NCBI GenBank assembly: GCA_017546345.1 | Contig: JAFYXB010000011.1 | Coordinates: 1-34,572 of the forward strand | Direction: 5' to 3' | Origin: Alistipes sp. | GTDB lineage: Bacteria > Bacteroidota > Bacteroidia > Bacteroidales > Rikenellaceae | Length of the DNA stretch: 34,572 nucleotides | Part shown: positions 1 to 8,575 of the stretch, in pieces | Layout: every line of letters begins with the position of its first letter | Numbering within the stretch: position 1 is the first letter of the stretch | Program-made: the position numbers and the translations under genes | The notes under the pieces: model-generated | What the model saw: the letters and a program-made list of their open reading frames with translations, nothing else | Told to the model about the DNA's origin: nothing | Database searches by the model: none

Positions 1-2
1 TC

Positions 3-785
3 GACAAGATTACGACTATCTCAACGGGCAACATAGTAGTAGCAACGCCAGTATCTATGGCCGACTTCCTTGCAAATAAGTATGAGGGACAGTATATCGC
101 TCTCGAGGGCGTTCAGGTTTCAGATGCCGACCTTAACCGCACATGGGTTGAGAATAATAAACACACCTCTATCAACATGGAGGATGCCAATGGCAACAGC
201 TTTGTTGTATTCTCTTCAAAGTACTCGACATATGGTTCACAGAGCGTAGCTCAGGGCTCTGGTACTATCAAGGGTATTTCCTCTATCAACAATGGCGCTA
301 TGCAGCTAATCTTTGCTCAGGAGTCTGACTTCGCAGGTTTGACTGGCGAGCGTTTTGGTGCTACTGACGAAGGTGGTAACGACGAGGGCAACACCGACCA
401 GCCAGTAGTGGATGGCTCAAAGAGTGCTACTATCTCATTTGCTGATAAGGCAAATCGTACAGAGTTCTCTGAAGATAAGCAGGTATGGGAGCAGAATGGT
501 ATTACTGTAACAAATACCAAGGGTTCATCTACAAACAATGTGGGTGACTATGATGCACCTGCTCGTTTCTATAAGAGCTCAGATGTAACTATCGAGGCTC
601 CAGGTAATATTATCTCGATTGCAATTGATTGTAAAAGTATTAAAAGCGAGTATGTAACAGCTTGGGGCACTGCTGAAAATGGTATCGTAACTATTGCATT
701 GGATGGCTCTTCTAAGATATATGAGATTAAAACTCTCTCTGCTCAGGTACGAGCTAATTCGATAACAGTAACTTACGTTGAGTAA
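3..785 (+). CDS. DUF5689-like OB-fold surface protein, C-terminal part (5' truncated by window edge)
   Basis: The reading frame is open from base 3, so the gene starts before the window; the ATG at 57 lies inside a continuing frame and is not the start. The visible part has two regions. Residues up to about 115 resemble the OB-fold-like DUF5689 domain, with a pattern of 'YIALEGVQV', a short strand pair and 'GTIKGI'. After a Gly/Asp/Asn linker comes a C-terminal beta-rich domain of about 120 residues, as often seen at the end of Bacteroidales surface proteins. It lies upstream of two secreted nucleases, a TonB-dependent receptor and a second DUF5689 protein, which suggests a role in binding a ligand at the cell surface. 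The function is inferred only; the signal peptide cannot be seen. A perfect terminator hairpin follows the stop. Confidence 0.75.
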   Translation, partial: DKITTISTGNIVVATPVSMADFLANKYEGQYIALEGVQVSDADLNRTWVENNKHTSINMEDANGNSFVVFSSKYSTYGSQSVAQGSGTIKGISSINNGAMQLIFAQESDFAGLTGERFGATDEGGNDEGNTDQPVVDGSKSATISFADKANRTEFSEDKQVWEQNGITVTNTKGSSTNNVGDYDAPARFYKSSDVTIEAPGNIISIAIDCKSIKSEYVTAWGTAENGIVTIALDGSSKIYEIKTLSAQVRANSITVTYVE

Positions 786-793
786 TTCCACAT

Positions 794-842
794 TCTTTAG
801 TACTTCGGGCGACGCCCGAAGTACTAAAGAGTTTTTCTTTTT
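794..842 (+). terminator. Rho-independent terminator after the first DUF5689 gene
   Basis: Arms at 794-810 and 814-830 pair over 17 bp without mismatch around a 3-nt loop. They are followed by a T-rich tail at 832-844. The hairpin sits between two genes that look functionally linked, so it may end the transcript or lower expression of the genes behind it. Confidence 0.9.
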
Positions 843-869
843 TTGATATTAGTTTTACTAATCTTAGAT

Positions 870-2057
870 ATGGTTAAGAGTTGGATAGGTTTTCTATTGG
901 CTGTGTTGCTTTTTGTTAGCTGCGAAAGTGTGAGTAGCGATACGATAAAGAGCGAGGCTTTGTTGTCTACAACCGAGGTTAAGGGCGAGAGTAAGAACTG
1001 CGCTGTGGTGCTTAAGGCACAACAGGGTATCTCATACTCGGCCAACGTTGTGTCTGATGGCGATTGGGCGCTCTTCTCGAATGGTGAGACGCATACGGCA
1101 GATACAATGCAGGGTGGCGACAAGATCCTCTATATCTATTTTGATAAGAACGATTCGGGCAAGAGTCGCGAGGCGGAGGTTAGCGTGCAGTTCTCGGATG
1201 GTACGCGCTTCGAGAGCAGCTTCACGCAGCATAGCTACGATAGTTCGGTGGCCTTGAGTCGCAGATGGGCAGAGTTGCCTGAATGCAAGGTGTCGAGCGA
1301 CTACATCTACAACACGCACTATGGTCAGTTGGGAACAAATAGCAATGCTCGTAACTATACCTATTGTTTTGCGCCAGAGTATCGCGCTGCGTTGTGGGTG
1401 GCCTATCCGCTCCACAAGTCGCACACGTCGGGTAGCGGTAATCGTAACAATAGTAGTTTCGGCTACGATCCAGAGGTGAGTACATCATATCAGGCTAACC
1501 TTGGAGCAGGCTCATATTCAGGATGGTACGATCGAGGACACCAGCTCCCTGCAGCCGATCGAAAGTGCTCGCAGCAGATGATGGATCAGACATTCTATGC
1601 TACGAATATGACGCCACAGCAGGGAAATTTTAATCAGAATAAGTGGGGTGTATTGGAGGGTAAGGTGCGTAATATGATCTGTGCCGATACTCTCTTTGTG
1701 GTTACGGGTGCGTGGTTTGGTGGCGAGCATGATAGCTCGATAGATAGTTCAACAACCGATAAATCGGGCAACCGTTGTACCACACCTACGCACTACTATA
1801 AAGCACTGCTTCGCACAAGTAAGGGAAATACGGGCTACTGCATCGACGAGGTGAAGGATGCTTCGCAGCTGCGTGCTATTGTCTTCTGGATGAAGCATGC
1901 AAATACGGGTAATAATACAGCGATTACCTCTTCGGATTGCATTACAGTCGATGAGTTGGAGCGTATCACGGGCTTCGATTTCTTCCCGATGATTGACGAC
2001 TCGATAGAGGCGGCTGTAGAGTCGAGCGTAGACCCTTCATTGTGGGGTATAAACTAA
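870..2057 (+). CDS. DNA/RNA non-specific endonuclease, lipoprotein (NUC1/EndoG family)
   Basis: The protein is a predicted secreted, lipid-anchored nuclease of 395 residues. The start at ATG 870 gives a short charged N-terminus, a hydrophobic stretch and a lipobox ending 'LLFVSC' (Cys18). An in-frame TTG at 843 lies in the terminator tail and is unlikely. Residues about 25-115 look like a BACON/Ig-type beta domain. The nuclease domain has the DRGH signature at 221-224, with catalytic His224. It is followed by 'QLPAADR' and an Asn/Gln-rich helix around 252-258 expected to help hold the catalytic metal, as known for this family. It lies just before another secreted nuclease-fold enzyme and a TonB-dependent receptor, which fits breakdown of extracellular nucleic acid. 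Confidence 0.9.
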   Translation: MVKSWIGFLLAVLLFVSCESVSSDTIKSEALLSTTEVKGESKNCAVVLKAQQGISYSANVVSDGDWALFSNGETHTADTMQGGDKILYIYFDKNDSGKSREAEVSVQFSDGTRFESSFTQHSYDSSVALSRRWAELPECKVSSDYIYNTHYGQLGTNSNARNYTYCFAPEYRAALWVAYPLHKSHTSGSGNRNNSSFGYDPEVSTSYQANLGAGSYSGWYDRGHQLPAADRKCSQQMMDQTFYATNMTPQQGNFNQNKWGVLEGKVRNMICADTLFVVTGAWFGGEHDSSIDSSTTDKSGNRCTTPTHYYKALLRTSKGNTGYCIDEVKDASQLRAIVFWMKHANTGNNTAITSSDCITVDELERITGFDFFPMIDDSIEAAVESSVDPSLWGIN

Positions 2058-2091
2058 CCAAAGGTTGAAAAATTAATAAACTACTAACGAT

Positions 2092-3129
2092 ATGAAAAAA
2101 TTGGTATTGATGCTCGGTATTGTGCTCTGTTGCAGCGCAGTATCATTTGCTCAAGAGAAGCCCCATATGGTGGCCTTCTACAACCTCGAAAACCTCTTCG
2201 ACATCTACAACGACCCCGAGACTCACGATGATGAGTTTACGCCCGAGGGTGTGAAGCAGTGGAACGAAACAAAGTATCAGAAGAAACTCTCGAACATGGA
2301 GCGAGTGTTATTCGATATGGCCAAGATTAATAAGAACTATCCTGTAGTAATTGGTGTTTCGGAGATCGAGAACCGTTCTGTGTTGGAGGACTTGGTGTCG
2401 CAGCCCAATTTGCGTGGCGCTAACTATCGCATCTGTCACTACGACTCGCCCGATGCACGTGGTGTCGATGTAGCGTTCCTCTATCGTGCCGATGTTTTCA
2501 AGATGGAGGGTTCGGACAACATTAAGCTCGTTGTCGAGGGTATGCCTAATTTCCGTACTCGTGACCTTGTTGTTATGTGGGGAACAATCGAGGGTGAACC
2601 CTTCTACTTTCTCGTGTCGCACTGGCCATCGCGCCTTGGTGGCAAGGAGGCTTCGCAGAATAAGCGTGATGCCTGCGCAAAGCAGATTCGTGGTATAAAG
2701 GATTCGTTGCTTGCAGCAAACCCAGCAACAAAGGTTATCGTTATGGGCGACTTTAACGATGATGCTACTGATGCAAGCTTGGTGGAGGTCTTGGGAGCTA
2801 AGGGCAAGATTAAGGATCTTAAGGAGGGTGACTTCTTTAATCCCTACTTCCAGATGTTGCGTGCGGGCCTTGGTACGTTGGCTTATCAGGATTCGTGGAA
2901 CCTCTTTGATAACATCTGCGTAACGGAGAATTTGGTGAATGCTAAGGATGGCGAGTTGCGCCTATTGAAGACAGAGGGTATGAAGTATTGGGGAAATATC
3001 TTCTCGCGTCCCTATATGATTCAGCAGGAGGGACAATACAAGGGCTATCCTTTGCGTACGTTCGTTACGAACAATTTTCAGAATGGCTTTAGCGACCACT
3101 TCCCAGTATACATATACATAGGTCGCTAA
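2092..3129 (+). CDS. Secreted endonuclease/exonuclease/phosphatase family protein
   Basis: A 345-residue protein with a clear signal peptide (residues 1-21, ending 'SFAQ'). It carries the metal-dependent EEP (DNase I-like) fold set: 'NLENLFD' (Asn31/Glu33), 'SEIEN' (Glu91), 'SHWPSR' (His177), 'GDFND' (Asp220, Asn222) and C-terminal 'SDHFP' (Asp335, His336). All expected metal and catalytic residues are present, so it should be active. The family covers nucleases, phosphodiesterases and phosphatases, so the substrate cannot be fixed from sequence. The neighbouring NUC1-type nuclease and TonB receptor favour nucleic acid or nucleotides. It begins 34 bases after the previous gene, with no promoter seen between them. 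Confidence 0.9.
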   Translation: MKKLVLMLGIVLCCSAVSFAQEKPHMVAFYNLENLFDIYNDPETHDDEFTPEGVKQWNETKYQKKLSNMERVLFDMAKINKNYPVVIGVSEIENRSVLEDLVSQPNLRGANYRICHYDSPDARGVDVAFLYRADVFKMEGSDNIKLVVEGMPNFRTRDLVVMWGTIEGEPFYFLVSHWPSRLGGKEASQNKRDACAKQIRGIKDSLLAANPATKVIVMGDFNDDATDASLVEVLGAKGKIKDLKEGDFFNPYFQMLRAGLGTLAYQDSWNLFDNICVTENLVNAKDGELRLLKTEGMKYWGNIFSRPYMIQQEGQYKGYPLRTFVTNNFQNGFSDHFPVYIYIGR

Positions 3130-3165
3130 ACATCCTCTTGATGAAGAAACTAATATATATAATGT

Positions 3166-6093
3166 ATGAAGAAACTTTTACTTGTAACACTTCTATCTCT
3201 ACTATCCACTGCGGCATTTGCCCAGATGGGTGGTATGAAGGGTGTAGTTGTGTCGCGAGATAGCCGTGAACCGATTAGTGGTGCAGTCATCACTATCGCA
3301 TCGGAGTCTATTGCGACCACTACCGATGAAAATGGAGAGTTCTACATCGACGGTCTGGCTGCTGGTCAGTATAACCTTACGTTTGAGACTCTCGACTTCG
3401 AGGAGCTTACGCTTATGGTGCGCGTTAAGGAGCTTGTGCACGATATGCAGCAGGTTGTGCTCATACCTGCCAACCAAGTTGTTGTCGATGACTCGGCATT
3501 TGCCGAGCTCGATAGCGAGGTTGAGGGCTCGAGCGACTCGCAGGCTATGCCCTCGGCACTCTCGGCATCAAAGGATGTATTCAACAACATCGCATCGTAT
3601 CGCTTCTCGGAGATGCGCTTCAATGTGCGTGGCTATGACTCACAGTATCAGGATGTTTACCTCAATGGTATCCGTTTCAATGATGCTTTGACAAGCTATG
3701 GCCCTTGGTCGTTGTGGAGTGGTTTGAACGATGCTACGCGTAACCAGGAGATCACCTCAGGTCTACAGATGTCGGACTACGGCTTGGGTGGTGTAGCGGG
3801 TACTACGAACATCAATGCTCGTGCATCACAGTTGCGTAAGGGCTTCCGTGCGAGTGTGGTAAATTCTACACAGCTCTATCGCTTCCGTGCTATGGTGAGC
3901 TATGCTTCGGGTCAGCTCGATAACGGCTGGTCGTATGGCTTCTCAGTATCGACACGTCAGGGTGGTAATGGCTATGTCGATGGCGTATATTACAATGCTT
4001 ATGGCTACTTTGCATCGGCAGAGAAGGTGTTTAGTGGTGGTCACCGCCTCTCGGCAACAATTCTCGGTGCGCCTACAACACGTGGCGCACAGCAGGCCTC
4101 GACACAGGAGGCTTACGACCTCTGGGGTGATAACTACTACAACCCCAACGTAGGTATGCAGAATGGCAAGGAGCGTAATGCGCGTGTGCGCCGTATGCAC
4201 GAGCCTATCGCTATGCTGAACTATAGCTGGCAGATTAGCGAGCGTACCGAGCTCTCGATTGCTACATCCGTACGCTTTGGTTTTAATGGCTATTCGGCAC
4301 TCACTTGGTATAAGGGCGAAGATCCACGCCCCGACTACTATCGTAAATTACCTTCATACTATGGCGACCGCTTGGCACGTCGTATGGAGTTGAACAACTA
4401 TGCCGAGGCTAACGACCTACCAATGCCATTTACAGAGACCGATATCGAGACCGATAAGATGAAGTATATCGAGTATATGCAGCGTTGGAACGGCTATATC
4501 GACTTCGATGGTCTTATTCAGGATAACTACATGGGAGATGTTGATGCTACCTATGGCGCAGGTCACCGCTCGGTGGCTATGATCGAGGAGCGTCATACCG
4601 ACCAGATCGACTACAACTTTGCAGCGCAGCTCGAGCATATCTTCCGTGGTGGCTCGAAACTTACGGCAGGTGTTCGTGCTCGTATCAATCGTACGGAGTA
4701 CTATAGCGAGGTTAAGGATCTGCTTGGTGGCGATTATTGGCTCGATGTAGATAAGTTCGCAGAACGCGATTATGGTAACAACGTGGAGGCTTATCAGAAC
4801 AATATGGCCTACTACCGTGAGCATGGTCACGCTCAGGCGGTTCGTGAGGGCGATAAGTACAACTACGACTACTATGCTCACGTGCGTCAGGGTCAGCTTT
4901 GGGCAATGTATGCGATTGCTGCTGGTGGCTTTACTGCAAATATCGGTGCCGAGGTAGGTTACTCGGATATGTGGCGTGAGGGCCTCTGGGAGAAGGGTCT
5001 ATTCCGTAATGATAACTCTCTTGGTGTTAAGGGCTTGACATCGCTTGGTGACTCGGATCACATCCAGAATCTCACCTATAAGGGTAAGCTAAATCTTAGC
5101 TATCGTTTCTCGGGTGCGCACTCTATTGAGGCGAATGCTACGATTATGCAGAACCCTGCGAGCTTTAACAATGCCTTTGTTTCGGCTCGTACACGTAACC
5201 AGATAACACCTGGTCTCGATGCAGAGAAGATCTACGGTTTCGATCTTACATACAACCTTAATACTCCTTGGTTTAAGGCTCGTCTTTCGGCATACTATAC
5301 ACAGATGTTAGATCAGTCTAAGGTTATCTCGTTCTACGACGATACACAGAGTTCGTTTACCAACTTCGCAATGTCGGGTATCGATAAGCGATATATGGGT
5401 ATCGAGTTTGGTATGAATGTTCCTATCGCATGGGGCTTGTCGCTCAATAGTGCTGTGAGCATTGGTGACTACATCTACACCTCGAATCCCGAGTTTACGC
5501 AGATGATTGACAATAGTGCAACAGATGTCGTACATAGTGTAGTATCGTGGGAGGGTATGAAGGTTGAGAGCACACCTCAAACAGCTATCAACGTAGGTCT
5601 TAACTTCCGTGGTCCTAAGAATTGGTATGCATCGGTTGATTTCAACTACTACGATCGTTTGTATCTATCGATGAACCCTATGTATCGTACGCAGTATCTT
5701 GCACAGGAGATTATGAAGATCTACGACTTCCAGAATTTGGAGTCTGGTCGTCAGAAGCAGTATGTCGTAGATGTTATCGACAGCATTCGTGCTCAGGAGG
5801 AGTTGGGCAATGCCTATACACTTAGCGCAAGCATCGGTAAGAACTGGTATATCAAGTATCGTTATACCCTTGGCTTCAGCCTTCAGGTGAACAACATTCT
5901 CAACTGTCAGTCTATCCGTACGGGTGGTTACGAGCAGATGCGACTCAATAAGATATCAGATCCTATCCTCTTCCCAAATGCCGAGGAGGGTATGTCTATA
6001 GTTCAGAAGCCTACGACATATTCGCGTTTCGACTCGAAGTATTTCTATATGAATGGCTTGAACTACTATCTTAATATCTACTTCCGATTCTAA
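3166..6093 (+). CDS. TonB-dependent receptor with carboxypeptidase-regulatory-like N-terminal domain
   Basis: A 975-residue outer-membrane transporter. Residues 1-20 form a signal peptide ending 'AFAQ'. Residues about 24-105 form a carboxypeptidase-D-regulatory-like beta domain ('GVVVSRDSREPISGAVI'), common in Bacteroidetes receptors. The plug spans about 125-235, with 'NVRGYDSQY' and 'GLGGVAGTTNI'. The rest is a Tyr-rich beta barrel ending in 'YFRF', with the terminal aromatic residue typical of outer-membrane barrels. No SusD partner is adjacent, so this is not a standard Sus pair. Two secreted nucleases precede it and a DUF5689 lipoprotein follows at 21 bases, which suggests import of nucleic-acid products; this is inference. 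Metal-chelate uptake is the main alternative. Confidence 0.93.
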   Translation: MKKLLLVTLLSLLSTAAFAQMGGMKGVVVSRDSREPISGAVITIASESIATTTDENGEFYIDGLAAGQYNLTFETLDFEELTLMVRVKELVHDMQQVVLIPANQVVVDDSAFAELDSEVEGSSDSQAMPSALSASKDVFNNIASYRFSEMRFNVRGYDSQYQDVYLNGIRFNDALTSYGPWSLWSGLNDATRNQEITSGLQMSDYGLGGVAGTTNINARASQLRKGFRASVVNSTQLYRFRAMVSYASGQLDNGWSYGFSVSTRQGGNGYVDGVYYNAYGYFASAEKVFSGGHRLSATILGAPTTRGAQQASTQEAYDLWGDNYYNPNVGMQNGKERNARVRRMHEPIAMLNYSWQISERTELSIATSVRFGFNGYSALTWYKGEDPRPDYYRKLPSYYGDRLARRMELNNYAEANDLPMPFTETDIETDKMKYIEYMQRWNGYIDFDGLIQDNYMGDVDATYGAGHRSVAMIEERHTDQIDYNFAAQLEHIFRGGSKLTAGVRARINRTEYYSEVKDLLGGDYWLDVDKFAERDYGNNVEAYQNNMAYYREHGHAQAVREGDKYNYDYYAHVRQGQLWAMYAIAAGGFTANIGAEVGYSDMWREGLWEKGLFRNDNSLGVKGLTSLGDSDHIQNLTYKGKLNLSYRFSGAHSIEANATIMQNPASFNNAFVSARTRNQITPGLDAEKIYGFDLTYNLNTPWFKARLSAYYTQMLDQSKVISFYDDTQSSFTNFAMSGIDKRYMGIEFGMNVPIAWGLSLNSAVSIGDYIYTSNPEFTQMIDNSATDVVHSVVSWEGMKVESTPQTAINVGLNFRGPKNWYASVDFNYYDRLYLSMNPMYRTQYLAQEIMKIYDFQNLESGRQKQYVVDVIDSIRAQEELGNAYTLSASIGKNWYIKYRYTLGFSLQVNNILNCQSIRTGGYEQMRLNKISDPILFPNAEEGMSIVQKPTTYSRFDSKYFYMNGLNYYLNIYFRF

Positions 6094-6114
6094 TCTTTCA
6101 AATAAGGACTGTTT

Positions 6115-7428
6115 ATGAAACTTAGAAAAATATTTGCTATTGCCGCTCTTCTTCTCGGTGTTGTAGGATGCTACGAGAACCATACATTGGTTGATCCACG
6201 TGGCTACATTACTGACGAGGAGTTCGAGGAGATGTTCCCCGAGGCGGTGCATATCTCTATCGCAGAGCTCAAGGCTGCGTTTGGCCCAATCAGCAATACG
6301 GGCGTAAATAGCAGCTGGTCTAACACTATCTACAAACTTGTCGGCGAGGATATCTTTGCTGGCCAGGATGTATATATCAAGGGTAAGGTTACGAGCAACG
6401 ATGACGAGGGTAACGTGTATAAGTCACTCTATGTTCAGGATGAGACTACGGGTATCGAGCTCAAGCTCAACAACAATGTGGGCCTACGCTATAAGCAGGG
6501 CTCTTGGGTCTATGTTCGCCTCGAGGGTCTCTATCTCGGCAACTATCGTATGATGCTTTCGCTTGGTGGCGCTCCATCGGAGTCGTACAACAAGGCTGGA
6601 GAGCATAAGTTCTATGCTAACTCAAATATCGAGCTGCAGGAGGTTATTGACGAGCACGTATTTGTAGGCAAGGAGGATAGACTCACCGTAGGCTCTTTGG
6701 GCCAGTGGGAGCATAACAACTTTGCGGTAGATATCATTACCATTACGGCAGATGACTTCCAGGAGGTTTTGTCGTCGGAGAAGGTCGAGTTCGAGGGTAA
6801 GTTTATCGGTGAGAATAAGACCGATGCTAATGGTGTTACACGTAAGGTCTTTACAATGCCACGCCGCGAGCTTATGTTTGGCCGTCTGCTTCGCTTCAAG
6901 GGCTTGCAGTGCCACTATGCGGGTGTTCCCAATCAGGATGGTGTAACGAGCCCAGCTCTTAAAAGTGGTTCGTTCGAGAATATCTATCCCAGCTGGTTGT
7001 ATAGCGATCCTCGCCCAACCGTATCTAAGGGTTGGTATCATTGGGCATACAAGGAGGAGATTACGGGTCGTAGTCTCTATGGCTCAGTACTTTTCACCTA
7101 CAATCCCGATGCTAAGTATTGCTCGGAGGATGGTGTCTATGCACTACGTACGAGTGGTTATTCGCGCTTTGCACGCCGCAACGTATGTAAGGATGGCGAG
7201 GTTGCTAATATTACAGCAATCTATGGTATCTATGCTCAGCGCTCTGACTATGCAGGCAATGCCGATGACTACGCATCTTATCAGTTAACAGTCAGCAGTT
7301 TCTCTGATATCGAGTTCCGCAATGGTGAGGATGCATTCCTTACTGATGAGCAGGTTGAGAAGATGACAACTGATGATATGTGCTACGTGCCTTGGATTGA
7401 TGAGGAGGGTGAAAGCGACAACTTGTAG
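6115..7428 (+). CDS. DUF5689 domain lipoprotein
   Basis: A 437-residue lipoprotein; the signal sequence ends with lipobox 'VVGC' at Cys19. Residues about 40-265 hold the DUF5689/OB-fold-like pattern: 'ISIAELKAAFG', 'DVYIKGKVTSND' and 'SLYVQDETTGIELKL'. OB folds bind single-stranded nucleic acid or sugars in many families, but binding here is not shown. It follows the TonB-dependent receptor by 21 bases and is probably its surface partner, taking the place a SusD protein would have. It is paralogous in type to the truncated protein at the window start. The C-terminal part (about 290-437) is beta-rich with no domain I can name. A hairpin cluster follows the stop. Confidence 0.85.
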   Translation: MKLRKIFAIAALLLGVVGCYENHTLVDPRGYITDEEFEEMFPEAVHISIAELKAAFGPISNTGVNSSWSNTIYKLVGEDIFAGQDVYIKGKVTSNDDEGNVYKSLYVQDETTGIELKLNNNVGLRYKQGSWVYVRLEGLYLGNYRMMLSLGGAPSESYNKAGEHKFYANSNIELQEVIDEHVFVGKEDRLTVGSLGQWEHNNFAVDIITITADDFQEVLSSEKVEFEGKFIGENKTDANGVTRKVFTMPRRELMFGRLLRFKGLQCHYAGVPNQDGVTSPALKSGSFENIYPSWLYSDPRPTVSKGWYHWAYKEEITGRSLYGSVLFTYNPDAKYCSEDGVYALRTSGYSRFARRNVCKDGEVANITAIYGIYAQRSDYAGNADDYASYQLTVSSFSDIEFRNGEDAFLTDEQVEKMTTDDMCYVPWIDEEGESDNL

Positions 7429-7440
7429 TTTCTTGTGATA

Positions 7441-7537
7441 AGGGGCCGATTGCGGCCCCTAACAAAAAATGGCGACAATGGGACGTACGTCAAAGTACTA
7501 CCCATCGTCGCCATTTTTGCCGAGTGTTGCACTCGGC
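7441..7537 (+). terminator. Three successive hairpins; central one a probable terminator
   Basis: Hairpin 1 has arms 7441-7448 and 7453-7460 (8 bp, GC-rich). Hairpin 2 has arms 7465-7482 and 7501-7518 (18 bp, one mismatch); its arms begin with A5 and end with T5, so it could terminate in either direction. Hairpin 3 has arms 7519-7526 and 7530-7537 (8 bp, 3-nt loop). Together they separate the receptor locus from the yicC operon. Confidence 0.75.
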
Positions 7538-7623
7538 TCCCTTCTGACAAGAAATTTGGGCTGCAGGAAAGAATATAGTAGTCGGGTAGAGTAGGGTGTG
7601 CATAAATAAAATCTTTCTCAAAG

Positions 7624-7654
7624 ATTGCGGTTTGCAAATAGTTTTGTATCTTTG
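7624..7654 (+). promoter_or_regulatory. Bacteroidetes-type promoter for yicC operon
   Basis: The -7 element TATCTTTG lies at 7647-7654. ATTG at 7624-7627 serves as an imperfect -33 element with a 19-base spacer. Transcription would start near 7660, leaving about 30 nt of leader before the yicC ATG. Confidence 0.65.
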
Positions 7655-7692
7655 CAAATTAATATAATTATAGCCTAAATTTTAGTGAAGAT

Positions 7693-8565
7693 ATGATAAA
7701 GTCGATGACGGGCTTCGGTAAGGGTGAGGCCACTTATGCAGATAAAAGATTTCGTGTGGAGCTACGCTCCCTGAACTCTAAACAGCTCGACCTTAGCGTT
7801 AAGCTACCAGGCAAATATCGTGCTGCCGAGGCTGAGCTACGCACTATTATCACCCGTGAGCTTCAGCGTGGTAAGGTAGATTGCTACGTATCTGTGGAGG
7901 CGACAACTGCCGAGACCTCAGCGCATATCAACGCCGAGGCTTTCAAGGCCTACGCTACGGAGCTTCGCAAGGTGTGTGGCGACAACGCTATCACGGCTGA
8001 TGGCGATGCCCTCATTCACGCTATTTTGCGTATGCCCGATGTGATTACATCTGAGGAGCAGGAGGTGGCAGATGAGGAGCTTCGTGCAATCATCACAGCT
8101 GCCGAGGCTGCGGCACAGCAGCTCGACTCGTTCCGTAAGCAGGAGGGTGAGATTCTCATTGCCGACCTATTGCGTCGTATCGACCTCATTGAGCAGTATC
8201 GTCACGATGTTGAGCCTTATGAGGTATCGCGTGTCGAGACTATCAAGAACCGTATCCGAGAGAATATCGAGAAGCTTCAGATTGAGGTAGACAACAACCG
8301 TTTGGAGCAGGAGATGATCTACTACATCGAGAAGCTCGACATCACCGAGGAGAAGGTGCGTCTTGACAACCATTGCAACTACTTCCGCGAGGTGGCTGCT
8401 ACGGAGGATGCTCCAGGTCGTAAGCTCGGCTTTATCGCTCAGGAGCTTGGCCGTGAGATCAACACTATGGGCTCGAAGTCGAACGAAGCTGAGATGCAGC
8501 GTTTGGTAGTGAAGATGAAGGATGAGTTGGAGAAGATTAAGGAGCAGGTGCTTAACATCTTATAA
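7693..8565 (+). CDS. yicC: YicC family endoribonuclease
   Basis: A 290-residue soluble protein starting 'MIKSMTGFGKG', the conserved YicC N-terminus. The N-terminal YicC domain covers about 1-155. The C-terminal DUF1732 region (about 205-290) ends 'KDELEKIKEQVLNIL', as in other members. The Glu-rich C-terminal motif 'LGFIAQELGREINTMGSKS' is the family signature. Work on E. coli YicC shows RNase activity and links to small-RNA turnover; the exact role in Bacteroidetes is less clear. gmk starts 10 bases downstream, a widely conserved pairing. It has its own promoter and leads a six-gene run. Confidence 0.93.
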   Translation: MIKSMTGFGKGEATYADKRFRVELRSLNSKQLDLSVKLPGKYRAAEAELRTIITRELQRGKVDCYVSVEATTAETSAHINAEAFKAYATELRKVCGDNAITADGDALIHAILRMPDVITSEEQEVADEELRAIITAAEAAAQQLDSFRKQEGEILIADLLRRIDLIEQYRHDVEPYEVSRVETIKNRIRENIEKLQIEVDNNRLEQEMIYYIEKLDITEEKVRLDNHCNYFREVAATEDAPGRKLGFIAQELGREINTMGSKSNEAEMQRLVVKMKDELEKIKEQVLNIL

Positions 8566-8575
8566 TTTGTGAGTT

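Noticed and set aside
4417..4881. Antisense open frame of 154 codons in the TonB receptor gene
   Set aside because: It lies wholly inside a well-supported receptor gene and has no family features or start signals.
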